64,000 nucleotides of DNA from Persicitalea jodogahamensis (GTDB taxonomy: Bacteria > Bacteroidota > Bacteroidia > Cytophagales > Spirosomataceae). The DNA lies in the NCBI RefSeq assembly GCF_014651615.1, contig NZ_BMXF01000003.1, forward strand, positions 558,001 through 622,000, written 5' to 3'. Below are positions 18,026 to 28,273 of this stretch, in pieces. The notes beneath the pieces are model-generated. The model was not told the origin of the DNA, did not search any database, and saw only the letters and a list, made by a program, of their open reading frames with translations. The position numbers and the translations under genes were made by a program. Position 1 is the first letter of the stretch, and every line of letters begins with the position of its first letter.

Positions 18026-19462
18026 TTATTTGTCCCACCATACGGGCATATCCAATTCATCCTTTCCGCCCAGCATTGTGAGAGCAGCATCGTAGTTGCC
18101 TCCATTCAGGTCACGCTCGGTAGTCGGGTAGCCCTGACGCAACGGAATGATCTTGCTTACGCTGATCGGGTTGGCCGGTGGAGTCAGCTTAGGGAAACCC
18201 GTCCGACGGAATTCTGCCCAAGCCTCGTAGCCGTAAGTGTAAAGAGACACCCACTTCTGAGTGATAATCTGCTCCAGTCCTTTGGCAGGAGTGTAGGCGA
18301 CCTCCGGCTGAGCGATGAATGCCTTGTATTCAGCTTCATTGTAAACTCCGTATTGCTGGAAAGATGCTTTAATCCCTTCTTCATAGAAAGTCTTAGCACT
18401 GCCCGTGATCCAGCCGCGCAAGGCTGCCTCGGCCATCGAGAACTGCATCTGGGCGTAGGTCATGATATAGCCAGGAGAGGTCTGCTGACGAAGATCCGTA
18501 CCCAGAAAAGAAACCTGTCCATTAGGAATGGCTCCCGCCGCTCCCTGCTCGAGTCCGTAGGGCATGCCCACATACTTTTGAGTCAAAACCGCAGGATCGG
18601 CAAAAACCGGCAGGCGCGGATCATTAGTCGCCAATAGCAGATCGGCCATTGGCTTGCTGATATTGAAATCCAGACGGGTCTGAAAACGGTCCTCCCAGGG
18701 ATTGTCATTGTTCTCGTCAGCAAGAAAGTCGTAGACCACATTACCGGCATTGCTGGAAATAACGCCAGCTTGCATGGCACTTACAAACTCCGCTTTGGCC
18801 ACGTCAGGCTTCACCTCAGAAAGGCGCAGCGCCATTACCAACCGCATGGAGTTGGCAAAAGTCTTCCAACGATCCATGTCTCCATCAAGCAGAAGATCTC
18901 CGTCGATGGAACCAGAAGTCATTTGCGCTGTCGCCTCTTTCAACTCCTTAAACAAATCGGTATAGATCGCCTCCTGGGTATCATACGCAGGCTTGAAGTT
19001 GTCCCGTCCCTGCAAGGCTTGCGAGTAGGGGATTGGTCCCCAGCGGTCGGTCATGTGCCAGAAGAAGAAGGCTTTCAAAATGCGGGCTACCGCAATCTGA
19101 TTGGCATTGGGGCCATTCTGCGCGGCGGTCGATTTGGTAGCTTCATCCGTGTTGAGCTTGATGATTTCCTGCAGATTGACCAGAGGGCCGGAGTAGAAAC
19201 CATTGAAGCTGAAATTCAGCGTGCCGTAGCGCGAAGCTTCGGTGTAGAACTTCTCTGAAATCTGCTGAGAGTACAGCGTGGGTTGCGTATCGGTGATGGG
19301 TCCGACCAAAGCAGTCTCGGCAGAAGTGAGAAGGTTGGCGGTTACCGGTACCGACGGGTTGTTGGGGTCTAAATTCATATCCCCGAAGTCGCCCGGATCG
19401 CAAGCCACCATCGCGGTGGCCATTAGGGCGCTCATAATTGAGATTTTCAAGTTCTTTTTCAT
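18026..19462 (-). CDS. SusD/RagB-like outer-membrane lipoprotein (tandem copy A)
   Basis: A 478-residue surface lipoprotein with lipobox AMVAC and mature start CDPGDFGDMN. The segment DMNLDPNNPSVPVTANLL is nearly the same as in the SusD at 23115, so the two are paralogues. Other SusD-like_2 landmarks are HMTDRWGPIPYSQAL, YDTQEAIYTDLFKEL, ITQKWVSLYTYGYEAWAEFR and the terminal VWWDK. The start codon is ATG 19462, 31 bp after the stop of its susC. It should deliver ligand to the adjacent SusC. Nothing in the neighbourhood identifies the ligand. Confidence 0.92.
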   Translation of the reverse strand: MKKNLKISIMSALMATAMVACDPGDFGDMNLDPNNPSVPVTANLLTSAETALVGPITDTQPTLYSQQISEKFYTEASRYGTLNFSFNGFYSGPLVNLQEIIKLNTDEATKSTAAQNGPNANQIAVARILKAFFFWHMTDRWGPIPYSQALQGRDNFKPAYDTQEAIYTDLFKELKEATAQMTSGSIDGDLLLDGDMDRWKTFANSMRLVMALRLSEVKPDVAKAEFVSAMQAGVISSNAGNVVYDFLADENNDNPWEDRFQTRLDFNISKPMADLLLATNDPRLPVFADPAVLTQKYVGMPYGLEQGAAGAIPNGQVSFLGTDLRQQTSPGYIMTYAQMQFSMAEAALRGWITGSAKTFYEEGIKASFQQYGVYNEAEYKAFIAQPEVAYTPAKGLEQIITQKWVSLYTYGYEAWAEFRRTGFPKLTPPANPISVSKIIPLRQGYPTTERDLNGGNYDAALTMLGGKDELDMPVWWDK

Positions 19463-19493
19463 ATTGATAGTTGTCTTTTGGAAGTGTCTTTAA

Positions 19494-22400
19494 TTAGAAG
19501 CCAAGCTTTACGTTCACACCGAAAGTCGTAGTGCCGGGCAATTGTCCGCCCTCAGCCCATACGCTCTCGATCTCGGAGGGATCAAGACCCTTTACAGGCT
19601 GCTGAATGCGCCACAGGTTGCGACCTACCAAGGCCACGTAAGCCGAACGGATTCCAACTTTATTGAGCAATTCGGAATTGAATTTGTAGCCGAGGCTCAA
19701 TTCACGCAACTTGGCATAGCTGGCATCGTAAATCCAGTTTTCGTGCAGGCGGAAGAGCGACTTGTAGTAGTCGATAGCCTCGACATACTGCTGGTTTTGA
19801 GAGCCATCAGCCAAGACACCGTCGGCACGAATTCCGCCACCATCGGCTACCGGATCACGCTGCTCGATTCCTTTGTCGTTTGGTCCAACCGTAGCTGCAC
19901 CTAGGCCTGAATAAGCATTGAACATCTGAGTAACAGAATACACGAGTCCGCCTTTCTGGAAATCTACGCTGAAATTCAAGACAAAGTTTTTGTAGTTCAA
20001 CGTGTTGATGACACCACCCGACCAATCAGGCAAAAATGAACCAAGGTTCACGTTGTTGTCGAATACGAAGGCACCATCGGCGTTGACGATGCGGTTTCCA
20101 TTCTCATCACGTTGGAACGCCCGTCCGACCAATTCACCGAATGGCTCGCCCACCTTAGCGTTAACAGTCGGTCCGAAAGCAACGCTGGAACCGGAAAGGT
20201 TGGCTCCGGCTGAATACACTGCAAAAGTGGGAAGCACGTAGTTGTCCAGGCCGTCGGCCAGCTCAACTACCTTCGTCCGGGCCTTAGCCAGGTTCACGTT
20301 GATGGTCCAGTCGAAATCATCCTTCTGAACGGGAATGAAAGTAGTGGCCAATTCTACACCGCTGTTGTTGATTTTACCAGCATTGACCATTGCCTGTGTG
20401 TAGCCACTCGCGGCCGAAACACTCAAAGGAAGAATCTGATTGGTGTTATCACGGTTGTATACCGTGAAGTCAAATCCAATCCGGTTGTCCAGGAATTTGA
20501 CCTCGATGCCCAAATCGTACGAAGTAGAAAGGGTGGGCAGCAAGTTGGCATTGGGCAGGCGGCCAGGCAGCGACTGCGTAGGTAGTGATCCGTAAGGATT
20601 GTTGACCGAGAACGTGTTGAAGATCTGGTAGGGGTCGGTATCGCTACCAACTTTTGCCCAACCTGCTTTCAGTTTACCGAAAGACAAGATTCGCTGGTTC
20701 TTCAGGAATTCACTGAACACGAAGCTACCCGATATAGAGGGGTACAAGTACGAATTGTTGGCAACAGGCAGCGAGGACGACCAGTCGTTACGCAACGACC
20801 CATCGACATAGATAAAGCCACGGTAGCCAAGTGAAACCGTTCCGTAAACGCTGCGAACTTCCTTTTCCGAAGTAAAGTTCTGCGTGTTGGGGCGGTCCTT
20901 GGAAGCAGAGATATTATAGAAGTTAGGAATGCTAAGTCCACCATTGGTGCTCAAATTCTGGACTTCCCGGGTGTTCCGACGAATGTTTGCACCCAGATTG
21001 GCGTCGAAATTGAACTCACCAAAAGTCTTGTTATAAGTACCCAGGAATTCATAGTTACGCTCATTACGCTTGTCAGTTCCCGTAAAGAAGCCGTCCGGAT
21101 TAAGACCACCCGAGGCAATACGGAAATCGTAGCGGCTGTTGAGGGTGTTGTCGCGTACCCAGCCTCCCAATTTCAGACCTGGCATGATTTCGTAGGTAAG
21201 GCCGATGTCGCCGAAGACCCGGTTCTGACCCGCATTAAAAATATTCTCATACACATCGTAGTAAGGGTTGTCCCAGTAGAGTGGCTTGGTATCTTCGGGG
21301 CCCTTGATATTCCACGAGTTGAACGATCCGTCAGGGTTTTTGTAATCCCGGAGTATGTCAATGTCGATCTGACGCTGAAACCACTGGTTAAAGCTACCCG
21401 TCAATCCCTGGCCGTACCCTTCGAGCGGGCGTCCCTTGGTTTTCTCGTCCACAACGTTGATGTTGGTTGTGAAAGTCAGCTTCTTCGAAATGTCGTAGCT
21501 GCCACCCAGGTTGATGTAGTTACGGGTCTGGTCCGTATTGGGTACTATCAGATTGCGTTTGATATTGGTAACTGACGCCCGGAAAGAGGCTTTGTCGCTA
21601 CCACCGCTGATTGATACGTTGTTGTTGTAAGTGTGACCTGTGTCAAAGTAATTCTTCACGTTGTCAGGCTGCGGCGAGAAAGGAATCTGCTTGCCGAAAT
21701 CAGGGTGTGAAGGAAACCAGCTATAATACGGACGGTACAGGGTGCCATCCAGTTTAGGTCCCCAGCTTTCGTCAGCAGAGTAGTCAATCAGGTTTTGGCC
21801 CTGAAATGCCTGCCACTCGGCGGGGTGAATGGCCGGGTTAAATTCGAACGGAATAAAGCTTTGGTCGTAACCACCACCATAACTGTTCTGGTAGTTGGGC
21901 AAGTTAGAAACCACATCCATGGTAGTAGCGGAGTTGATGTCAACCTGTATTTTACCACGAACAGATTTTTTTGACGTGATTACCACTACGCCTTCCGAGG
22001 CGCGCTGGCCGTAGATTGCTGTGGCAGATGCTCCTTTCAGTACGGTGATCGTCTCGACGTTGTCCATGTTCACGGCGTTGAGGTCGTCGATGGGGGTGCC
22101 GTCCACGATGTAAAGTGGGTTGGCATAAATCGAAAGCCCGGTGACACCGCGAATCCGGATATTGCCGCTACGGAATGATGATGACGGAGCACCCTGAATT
22201 TGTACTCCTGCTATTTTACCTGCGAGGGAGTTGGCCAGGTTGGCATCTTTCGAAAAAGTGAGTTTCTCACCATCGATTTGTTGAAGTGCGTGCCCTACTG
22301 CCTTGCTTTCGCGCGAGACTCCCAGACCAGTTACTACTACTTCATTGAGCAGAGACACATCTGTTTCCAGGGTCACATTGACGGTGGAACGATTGCCAAC

Positions 22401-22652
22401 TTCTACCTCCTGTGCTTTGAAACCGATATAGCTGAATACCAAAGTAGCGTTATTCGGTACGGCTGTGAGGGTGTAGTTACCGCTAACGTCGGAGTTGGTA
22501 CCGCGCGTAGTGCCTTTTACTGAAATGTTGACGCCCGGTAAAGATGAGCCATCATCGGCAGTGACCTTCCCGGTCACCGTCCTCTCCTGGGCAAAGGCTT
22601 GCATCCCAAAGGACAAAATCCCGACCAGAAATAGTGCTAAAAACTTTCTCAT
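19494..22652 (-). CDS. SusC/RagA-family TonB-dependent transporter (tandem copy A)
   Basis: A 1052-residue outer-membrane protein. Signal peptide (MRKFLALFLVGILSFGMQAFAQ is the likely leader, cut after FAQ), carboxypeptidase-regulatory-like domain (GKVTADDGSSLPGVNISVKG), plug domain (SFRSGNIRIRGVTG ... PLYIVDGTPIDDLN ... IYGQRASEGVVVITSKK) and C-terminal barrel. There is no STN domain. It resembles the SusC at 24649 along its whole length, and the leader just before the start codon (AACCTAATCGT) is also nearly shared. A good promoter lies at 22693-22724. Probably imports an oligosaccharide, peptide or other large ligand captured by its SusD. Confidence 0.93.
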   Translation of the reverse strand: MRKFLALFLVGILSFGMQAFAQERTVTGKVTADDGSSLPGVNISVKGTTRGTNSDVSGNYTLTAVPNNATLVFSYIGFKAQEVEVGNRSTVNVTLETDVSLLNEVVVTGLGVSRESKAVGHALQQIDGEKLTFSKDANLANSLAGKIAGVQIQGAPSSSFRSGNIRIRGVTGLSIYANPLYIVDGTPIDDLNAVNMDNVETITVLKGASATAIYGQRASEGVVVITSKKSVRGKIQVDINSATTMDVVSNLPNYQNSYGGGYDQSFIPFEFNPAIHPAEWQAFQGQNLIDYSADESWGPKLDGTLYRPYYSWFPSHPDFGKQIPFSPQPDNVKNYFDTGHTYNNNVSISGGSDKASFRASVTNIKRNLIVPNTDQTRNYINLGGSYDISKKLTFTTNINVVDEKTKGRPLEGYGQGLTGSFNQWFQRQIDIDILRDYKNPDGSFNSWNIKGPEDTKPLYWDNPYYDVYENIFNAGQNRVFGDIGLTYEIMPGLKLGGWVRDNTLNSRYDFRIASGGLNPDGFFTGTDKRNERNYEFLGTYNKTFGEFNFDANLGANIRRNTREVQNLSTNGGLSIPNFYNISASKDRPNTQNFTSEKEVRSVYGTVSLGYRGFIYVDGSLRNDWSSSLPVANNSYLYPSISGSFVFSEFLKNQRILSFGKLKAGWAKVGSDTDPYQIFNTFSVNNPYGSLPTQSLPGRLPNANLLPTLSTSYDLGIEVKFLDNRIGFDFTVYNRDNTNQILPLSVSAASGYTQAMVNAGKINNSGVELATTFIPVQKDDFDWTINVNLAKARTKVVELADGLDNYVLPTFAVYSAGANLSGSSVAFGPTVNAKVGEPFGELVGRAFQRDENGNRIVNADGAFVFDNNVNLGSFLPDWSGGVINTLNYKNFVLNFSVDFQKGGLVYSVTQMFNAYSGLGAATVGPNDKGIEQRDPVADGGGIRADGVLADGSQNQQYVEAIDYYKSLFRLHENWIYDASYAKLRELSLGYKFNSELLNKVGIRSAYVALVGRNLWRIQQPVKGLDPSEIESVWAEGGQLPGTTTFGVNVKLGF

Positions 22653-22692
22653 ACGATTAGGTTATGGTGATTGATGAAATATTGATAAAATG

Positions 22693-22724
22693 CAAATATA
22701 ACCCAATCGAATTGTTTAAACAAC
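22693..22724 (-). promoter_or_regulatory. Bacteroidota-type promoter for susC copy A
   Basis: On the minus strand, TATATTTG (22693-22700) matches the -7 consensus TAnnTTTG exactly, with GTTG (22721-22724) 20 nt upstream at the -33 position. The start codon is about 40 bp downstream. Confidence 0.55.
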
Positions 22725-23062
22725 TATCGTAGTGATATAAGACAGAATTTTATTCCGCTTTTTGAGAAAAAGTGAATTTTTTAAGGAGTTTTTTTTATGG
22801 AGGCATCGTTAAAATTTTTAAATTGATATATTTTAATTTGTAACCAAAATTTTACAGACATTGCCTTGTAGCAGTAATCCCTTTTTCATTGTAAATGATT
22901 TTCCATTCCCAGCTATTCTGGCAGTGGCTGACTCTTTCAAGATCAAACTTAAAATAATCACAATTTTGGGATCTGAATAAGTACCTGAAACGCTATAAAA
23001 TCGGCCTTAGAGCTTCTCTATAACTTATTTTACGGTATATCCTGGCGTTAGGACAAAACAAA
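22725..23062. other. AT-rich intergenic region without a recognised gene
   Basis: About 340 bp between the susC copy A promoter and the terminator of the next susCD pair. It contains several A/T runs but no credible ORF, RNA gene or conserved repeat that I can see. It may hold upstream regulatory sites for susC copy A. Confidence 0.5.
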
Positions 23063-23090
23063 AAAAGGCCCGACGATCGTCGGGCCTTTT
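23063..23090 (-). terminator. Palindromic terminator after susD copy B
   Basis: A perfect 28-nt palindrome (two 14-nt halves, central GATC) flanked by A and T runs. It sits 25 bp beyond the susD stop at 23115 on the minus strand and separates the two tandem susCD units. Confidence 0.88.
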
Positions 23091-23114
23091 CGATTTAAAC
23101 TAAACCAAAAAATA

Positions 23115-24566
23115 CTACTTGTCCCACCATACGGGGGTATACTGGGTGTCCGCTCCCTGGCGGGCGACTACTTCTAGGTAGTTTGCCTGATTCAGGGTAT
23201 TCGAAGTAACCGGATAGGCCAATCTGAGTGGAATTTGCGTTCCTCCGTTAAGCGGAGAGGCAGCCGGAGTCAGTTTTGGGAAGCCAATTCGCCTCCATGA
23301 ATTCCAGGCTTCAGTACCCTGGAAGAACAAAGCAATCCAACGCTGGTTCCCGATTCTCTCTAACGCTTTAGTACTATCATAAGCTACTTCGGGCTGAGCA
23401 ATATAGGCCATGTAGGCCGCATCGGTGTAGCTTGCACCCATCCACTGTTTCATAGAGGCTTGAATCGCAGCTTCGTACAATTTCTTGGCGTCATCCGTGA
23501 TCCAGCCGCGGCTGGCTGCCTCCGCTTCTGCAAACAGAACCTGTGCGTAAGTCAAGATATTGAGGGGCGCATTCTGGGCACTGAGCGTAGGCGCAATCAA
23601 TGAAATATCCTGTGCCTTCCAGGTCACGGGGAATACCGCGTAAGGAACACCCTTGTACTCACCCAAATTGTTTTTGGATGCAATGAAAGGCAGGCGAGGG
23701 TCATTCACTTTCAGAAGATATTTCACAAACGTATCGCTTACCCCAAAGTCTTTACGGTTGGTAGTCTGGTAGTTGTTGTAAAGCGGGTTTTCGTTGTTCA
23801 GGTCAGTGAGGTACTTGTACTGAACATTGTCGGCATTCGATGCGAGTACGCCGTCGGCCATTGCGGCCTTGAACTCCGTGGCACCTTTTGCCGCATCGGC
23901 TTCCGAAATACGCAGGGCGGCAATCAGGCGCAGCGAGTTGGCAAACTTTTTCCAGCGGCTGATGTCGCCGTTGAGAATAATGTCCCCCTGTACTTTGGCC
24001 CCGTTGTCAAACTGGGCTGCCGCTTCCTTCCACTCCTTGAACAGGTCGTTGTAAATCTCCTGCTGCTTATCGAAAGCAGGGGAGAAGTTCTCGTCGCCCT
24101 TCAGGGCCTGCGAGTAGGGGATGTCTCCCCAACGGTCGGTCAACCATTGAAACACGTACGCTTTCATTATTCGCGCTGTCGCGATCTGGTTGGCGTTGGA
24201 GCCGTATGCGGCGGCAGCCACCTTTGTATCAGCATCGGAGTTCAGGTTGATAATCTGCTGGAAACTATTCAGCGGACCGGTATACCAGCCGCTATAATTA
24301 AAATTAATAGTCTTATAGCGCGATTCCTCAATATAGGTCACGTCGGAGATCTGCTGGACGTACAAAGCTGGTGCGCTATTGGTGGCTCCGGGCCCAACCT
24401 GGCCGTTGAGTGTGCCCACGGAACGTTCCGCTCCCGAGAGCAGGCTGGCCGTTACCGGTACCGACGGGTTGTTGGGATTGACGTTCATGTCCCCGAAATC
24501 ATTACAACCCACTACGGTCAGCATGACCAGTGATGCGGTGGCTGATTTATACCAAATATTTTTCAT
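23115..24566 (-). CDS. SusD/RagB-like outer-membrane lipoprotein (tandem copy B)
   Basis: A 483-residue lipoprotein with lipobox TVVGC and mature start CNDFGDMNVN. Paralogue of the SusD at 18026: both share GDMN-x-x-PNNPSVPVTA near the N-terminus, LTDRWGDIPYSQAL, and the VWWDK ending. The C-terminal block RWIALFFQGTEAWNSWRRIG differs from copy A, so ligand specificity may have diverged after duplication. ATG 24566 follows its susC by 82 bp. No enzyme gene is linked to the pair. Confidence 0.92.
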   Translation of the reverse strand: MKNIWYKSATASLVMLTVVGCNDFGDMNVNPNNPSVPVTASLLSGAERSVGTLNGQVGPGATNSAPALYVQQISDVTYIEESRYKTINFNYSGWYTGPLNSFQQIINLNSDADTKVAAAAYGSNANQIATARIMKAYVFQWLTDRWGDIPYSQALKGDENFSPAFDKQQEIYNDLFKEWKEAAAQFDNGAKVQGDIILNGDISRWKKFANSLRLIAALRISEADAAKGATEFKAAMADGVLASNADNVQYKYLTDLNNENPLYNNYQTTNRKDFGVSDTFVKYLLKVNDPRLPFIASKNNLGEYKGVPYAVFPVTWKAQDISLIAPTLSAQNAPLNILTYAQVLFAEAEAASRGWITDDAKKLYEAAIQASMKQWMGASYTDAAYMAYIAQPEVAYDSTKALERIGNQRWIALFFQGTEAWNSWRRIGFPKLTPAASPLNGGTQIPLRLAYPVTSNTLNQANYLEVVARQGADTQYTPVWWDK

Positions 24567-24648
24567 ATCAATCTTATAGTTAATTCATTATGTTTTGTTG
24601 AATGGCCTGCCTCATAGCTACTGTCAGCCCGGGCAGGCGCTGGCTAGA

Positions 24649-27600
24649 TTAAAATCCCAGACGAACATTGACACCCATAGAGCGCACGGGGGGCAACTGG
24701 CCTCCTTCGTACCAGAGTGTTTCAGTCTCGGAAATGTCGATACCGCCGCCCACTGCGCTGTAAATCAGCAGCAGGTTACGACCGATCAATGATACGTTGG
24801 CCGTTTTGATAAAGCGGCCCAGCACCCGCGAGGGGAAATTATATCCAAATGACACCTCACGCAGTTTGGCATAAGTCTTGTCGTAAATCCAATTTTCGTT
24901 CAGGGCGAACAACTGGCCTTCGTACAAATCCTGCGTGTTTACGCGATAGGTGTTGGGTTGGCCATCCTGAGTCACGGCATCCAGAATGATTCCACCTCCG
25001 TTGGCAGGATCATCACGCTTCGGATTGCCAAGTTCGTTCAGACCTGCGGTTTCGGCCGACAAGCCCGAGTAAGCATTGAACATCCGGGTAACGGAGAAGA
25101 ACTTGCCACCAACTACGAAATCAGTGTTGACGCGTAGGGTGAAATCACGGTAAGTGAAAGTATTCAGCAAACCACCTTTAAACTTAGGAAGTACCGAACC
25201 TAACTTGACATTGTTCTCCTTTACATACATCCCTGCCAAACCTGCCTCAATGTTTTCAGCCGTGGGAGAATACACTACGTTGTTGCCATTGGCATCTTTC
25301 TTGATGCCCTGGCCTTCCAGAATTCCCCAAGGTTGACCTACACGGGCATTGAGCGTAAGTGAGCGCCATTGCGGGCCATCAATTTGGTAGTTTTGCTGCC
25401 CTTCAGCCAGTTCTACTACCTGCGATTTATTGCGATCGGCGTTCAAGTCCAACTGCCAGGTAAAGTTTTTATTGCTGATCGGCGTAGCCCCCAGGTGCAG
25501 TTCCAAACCGGAAGTTTTAATCAATCCAGCGTTCACGTAGGCATTGGTATAGCCACTCTCGGGTGATACTGCCAATGGAATAATCTGATTTTTGTTGTTG
25601 TTCTGATACGCTGTGAATTCAAGGCTTAAAGCATTATTGAAAAACTTCAAATCTACACCGCCTTCATAAGAGGACGAAAGGCCTGGCTTCAGGTTGGTAT
25701 TAGGCAACAAGTTGGGAAGAAAGGTGGTAGAATTGGCCCCGTACACCGTTCCCACCGTATAGGTAAGAGCTGTTTGGTATGGTCCCACATCGGTACCCAC
25801 TTGTGCGTATCCGCCCCGCAGCTTACCAAAGGAAAGGATATTGTTCTGAGGAATGAATTCCGAGAACACAAAGCTGGCTGAAACGGAAGGGTACAGGTAC
25901 GAATTGTTGGCTTTGGGTAAGGTCGAAGACCAGTCGTTACGCACCGATCCCTCGATGAATAAAATGTTATCGTAACCAAGGCTCACGTTGGCAAACAGAC
26001 TATTGACCCTTCTTTCAAACAAGTAGTTGTTACTGATGGGGCGATCGTTAGAAGCCGCAATGTTATAGAAACCGGGTGATGCCAATCCGCCCACGGTCGA
26101 CTGGAAGCTGCCTTCCGTGCGGTTGTAGCGAATGTTGCCCCCTCCGTTAGCTACCAGCGAGATTTTAGCAAAATCGCGGTTATAGCTCAGCAGCCCCTCA
26201 TAGTTGTTTTCCAAAGAAAGACCCGTCAGAAAAGCGTAAGCCCCTTTGCCACCCGCATTAAGCGTCCCGTAGGCTATGCGCCCCTCGTTCACATAGGAAC
26301 CGTAGTCACGACGAACCTTGGCGGTGGCCGTCAGGTTGTCCAGAATGTTGTACGTCAGGCCAATGTCACCGAACAGGCGCTGCTGCCTGGCCAGGTTAGT
26401 GTTGTCATAAACCTGAGTGTAGGGACTGTCCCAGTACTTGGGCTTTGCATCGAGCGGACCGCCGATGTTCCAGCTCCGGTAGCTACCGTCTTCATTTTTA
26501 TAGTTTCGCAGGTCCTCAATGGATAACTGACGCTGGAACCATTGGTTAAACGAACCGACCGTCTGGTTATAGCCGCTCAATGTGGCATTGGTAACCCCGA
26601 AAAGGCTATTGCTCGTACCGGTTCCTCCCGAAGAACCGTAACGGTCGGCGGGAATGTTGTTGCTCTTTGTAGCAGTATAATTAATGTTCAGGTCGGCAAT
26701 CAACCGCTTTGAAAACGAAATCGAGTTTTTTGCGCTTATGTAGTCCTTCGTTTGGCTACTGTTAGGCACAATACCATTGTTAATAATGTGGGTGTACGAA
26801 ATACGGCTGTTGTAAAACTCGCCGCCCCGCGCGAACGCAAAGTTGGTGTTGCTGCTGACAGGTTTCTCAAAGAAGTCACGCACGTTGTTGGGATGTGCCT
26901 CATAGGGTGTCAGCTGACCAAACTGCGGTCCGGGCAGCCATGAAGCTGCGGAGCGGTGTGGCTGTCCGTCTAGCTTGGGCCCCCAGCTTTCATCAGCCGA
27001 ATAGTCCAGGATACGCTGTCCGTTGAATGCCTGCCAATCGGCGGGGTGAATGCGGGCATCATACTGGAAAGTCTCAAAGTCCTGGGAATAACCACCGCCG
27101 TACTCGTTCTGGTACTTTGGGAGCAGAGCCACCATATCCAGCGTGGAGCTGTGATTGACAGTCAGGCTTGTTTCGCCCGCTTTGGCACGTTTGGTCGTGA
27201 CGACAATAACGCCCGCCGAAGCACGGTTTCCGTAAAGGGCCGTAGCTGACGGACCTTTCAGCACAGTCAATGATTCCACGTCATCCATGTTTACCTGGCT
27301 GATATCCGTGGGCGTACCATCTACCACATAAAGCGGATCGTTGCCTGTCAGCGAGTTGATACCCCGGATCCGGATGTTGGGTGTGCCAAATTTGGCGCCC
27401 GATTGCCCGAGCACCTGCACGCCTGCTACCTTTCCGGCGAGCGCATTACCTACGTTTTGATCCCGGGCCACGGTCAGGTTTTCGCCTTTCACCTCCTGCA
27501 CGGAGTAGCCAAGCGCCTTCTTGTCGCGCGATATGCCCAAGGCTGTCACCACGACTTCGTTCAACTGATTGACATCGGTAGTTAGCGATACATTGATCGT

Positions 27601-27864
27601 GGATTGGTTGCCCACCGGCACCTCCGTATTCTTGAAACCGATAAAGCTGAAAATAAGAGTGCTGTTAGCCGGGGCACTTATCGAGTATGTACCCTCTCCA
27701 TTAGTGTTGGTACCGCGCGTGGTACCCTTAATCGAAATGTTGACGCCCGGTAGCACCGAGCCGTCTTCTGCCGTTACCTTACCGCTCACGGTACGGTCCT
27801 GGGCAATAGCCTGCGATCCAAGGAAGAGCAAGCCGCCAAGGAATAATGCGAAAAACTTTCTCAT
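24649..27864 (-). CDS. SusC/RagA-family TonB-dependent transporter (tandem copy B)
   Basis: A 1071-residue protein starting at ATG 27864 (MRKFFALFLGGLLFLG); an in-frame TTG/ATG-like extension to 27927 would add 21 residues before a normal signal peptide and is rejected. The order is carboxypeptidase-regulatory-like domain (GKVTAEDGSVLPGVNISIKG), plug (GTPNIRIRGINSLTG ... PLYVVDGTPTDIS ... LYGNRASAGVIVVTTKR) and beta-barrel ending in VNVRLGF. No STN domain. It is the paralogue of the SusC at 19494. The short leader before ATG (AACCTAATTGT) matches that of copy A at all but one base. Confidence 0.93.
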   Translation of the reverse strand: MRKFFALFLGGLLFLGSQAIAQDRTVSGKVTAEDGSVLPGVNISIKGTTRGTNTNGEGTYSISAPANSTLIFSFIGFKNTEVPVGNQSTINVSLTTDVNQLNEVVVTALGISRDKKALGYSVQEVKGENLTVARDQNVGNALAGKVAGVQVLGQSGAKFGTPNIRIRGINSLTGNDPLYVVDGTPTDISQVNMDDVESLTVLKGPSATALYGNRASAGVIVVTTKRAKAGETSLTVNHSSTLDMVALLPKYQNEYGGGYSQDFETFQYDARIHPADWQAFNGQRILDYSADESWGPKLDGQPHRSAASWLPGPQFGQLTPYEAHPNNVRDFFEKPVSSNTNFAFARGGEFYNSRISYTHIINNGIVPNSSQTKDYISAKNSISFSKRLIADLNINYTATKSNNIPADRYGSSGGTGTSNSLFGVTNATLSGYNQTVGSFNQWFQRQLSIEDLRNYKNEDGSYRSWNIGGPLDAKPKYWDSPYTQVYDNTNLARQQRLFGDIGLTYNILDNLTATAKVRRDYGSYVNEGRIAYGTLNAGGKGAYAFLTGLSLENNYEGLLSYNRDFAKISLVANGGGNIRYNRTEGSFQSTVGGLASPGFYNIAASNDRPISNNYLFERRVNSLFANVSLGYDNILFIEGSVRNDWSSTLPKANNSYLYPSVSASFVFSEFIPQNNILSFGKLRGGYAQVGTDVGPYQTALTYTVGTVYGANSTTFLPNLLPNTNLKPGLSSSYEGGVDLKFFNNALSLEFTAYQNNNKNQIIPLAVSPESGYTNAYVNAGLIKTSGLELHLGATPISNKNFTWQLDLNADRNKSQVVELAEGQQNYQIDGPQWRSLTLNARVGQPWGILEGQGIKKDANGNNVVYSPTAENIEAGLAGMYVKENNVKLGSVLPKFKGGLLNTFTYRDFTLRVNTDFVVGGKFFSVTRMFNAYSGLSAETAGLNELGNPKRDDPANGGGIILDAVTQDGQPNTYRVNTQDLYEGQLFALNENWIYDKTYAKLREVSFGYNFPSRVLGRFIKTANVSLIGRNLLLIYSAVGGGIDISETETLWYEGGQLPPVRSMGVNVRLGF

Positions 27865-27900
27865 ACAATTAGGTTGGTATGTGGAAAAAATAGAAAGTTG

Positions 27901-27908
27901 CAAAGGTA
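27901..27908 (-). promoter_or_regulatory. Putative -7 element for susC copy B
   Basis: TACCTTTG on the minus strand fits TAnnTTTG and lies 37 bp before the start codon at 27864, the same distance as for copy A. No good -33 element at the standard spacing. Confidence 0.45.
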
Positions 27909-28273
27909 AAGGAATTTGCCTCTGCATTATTTAACAAAACGATAATATTTGGTAAAATGTTTTGTAGGAGGTATATAATTAAAAATTAGTGTGTTACAAG
28001 TGCTTATATCTTGAAAAGCGGTGACTATTTGCTATCAATACATAGTTACAAAAAATTCATCAAAATGTTAGATTATTCTTCATTATTGTAGCTGAATATG
28101 GGATACGAGGACATTAACTACTGAATAGATTCATATACAGGCTGATAGATAGAAAAGCTATATATACGTCGAATGATGAGGAGCAAAATGGGATGACCCA
28201 GCAGTTATGGTGAATAGTGTTGAGGGTGAAGTGCCTATCTAAAAAAAAGTAGTTTGAAACGGATCGATACGAA
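27909..28273. other. AT-rich intergenic region without a recognised gene
   Basis: About 365 bp between the susC copy B promoter and the terminator of the SDR gene. A 60-codon minus-strand frame overlaps it (28114-28296) but runs into the terminator and has no family resemblance. I see nothing else. Confidence 0.5.
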
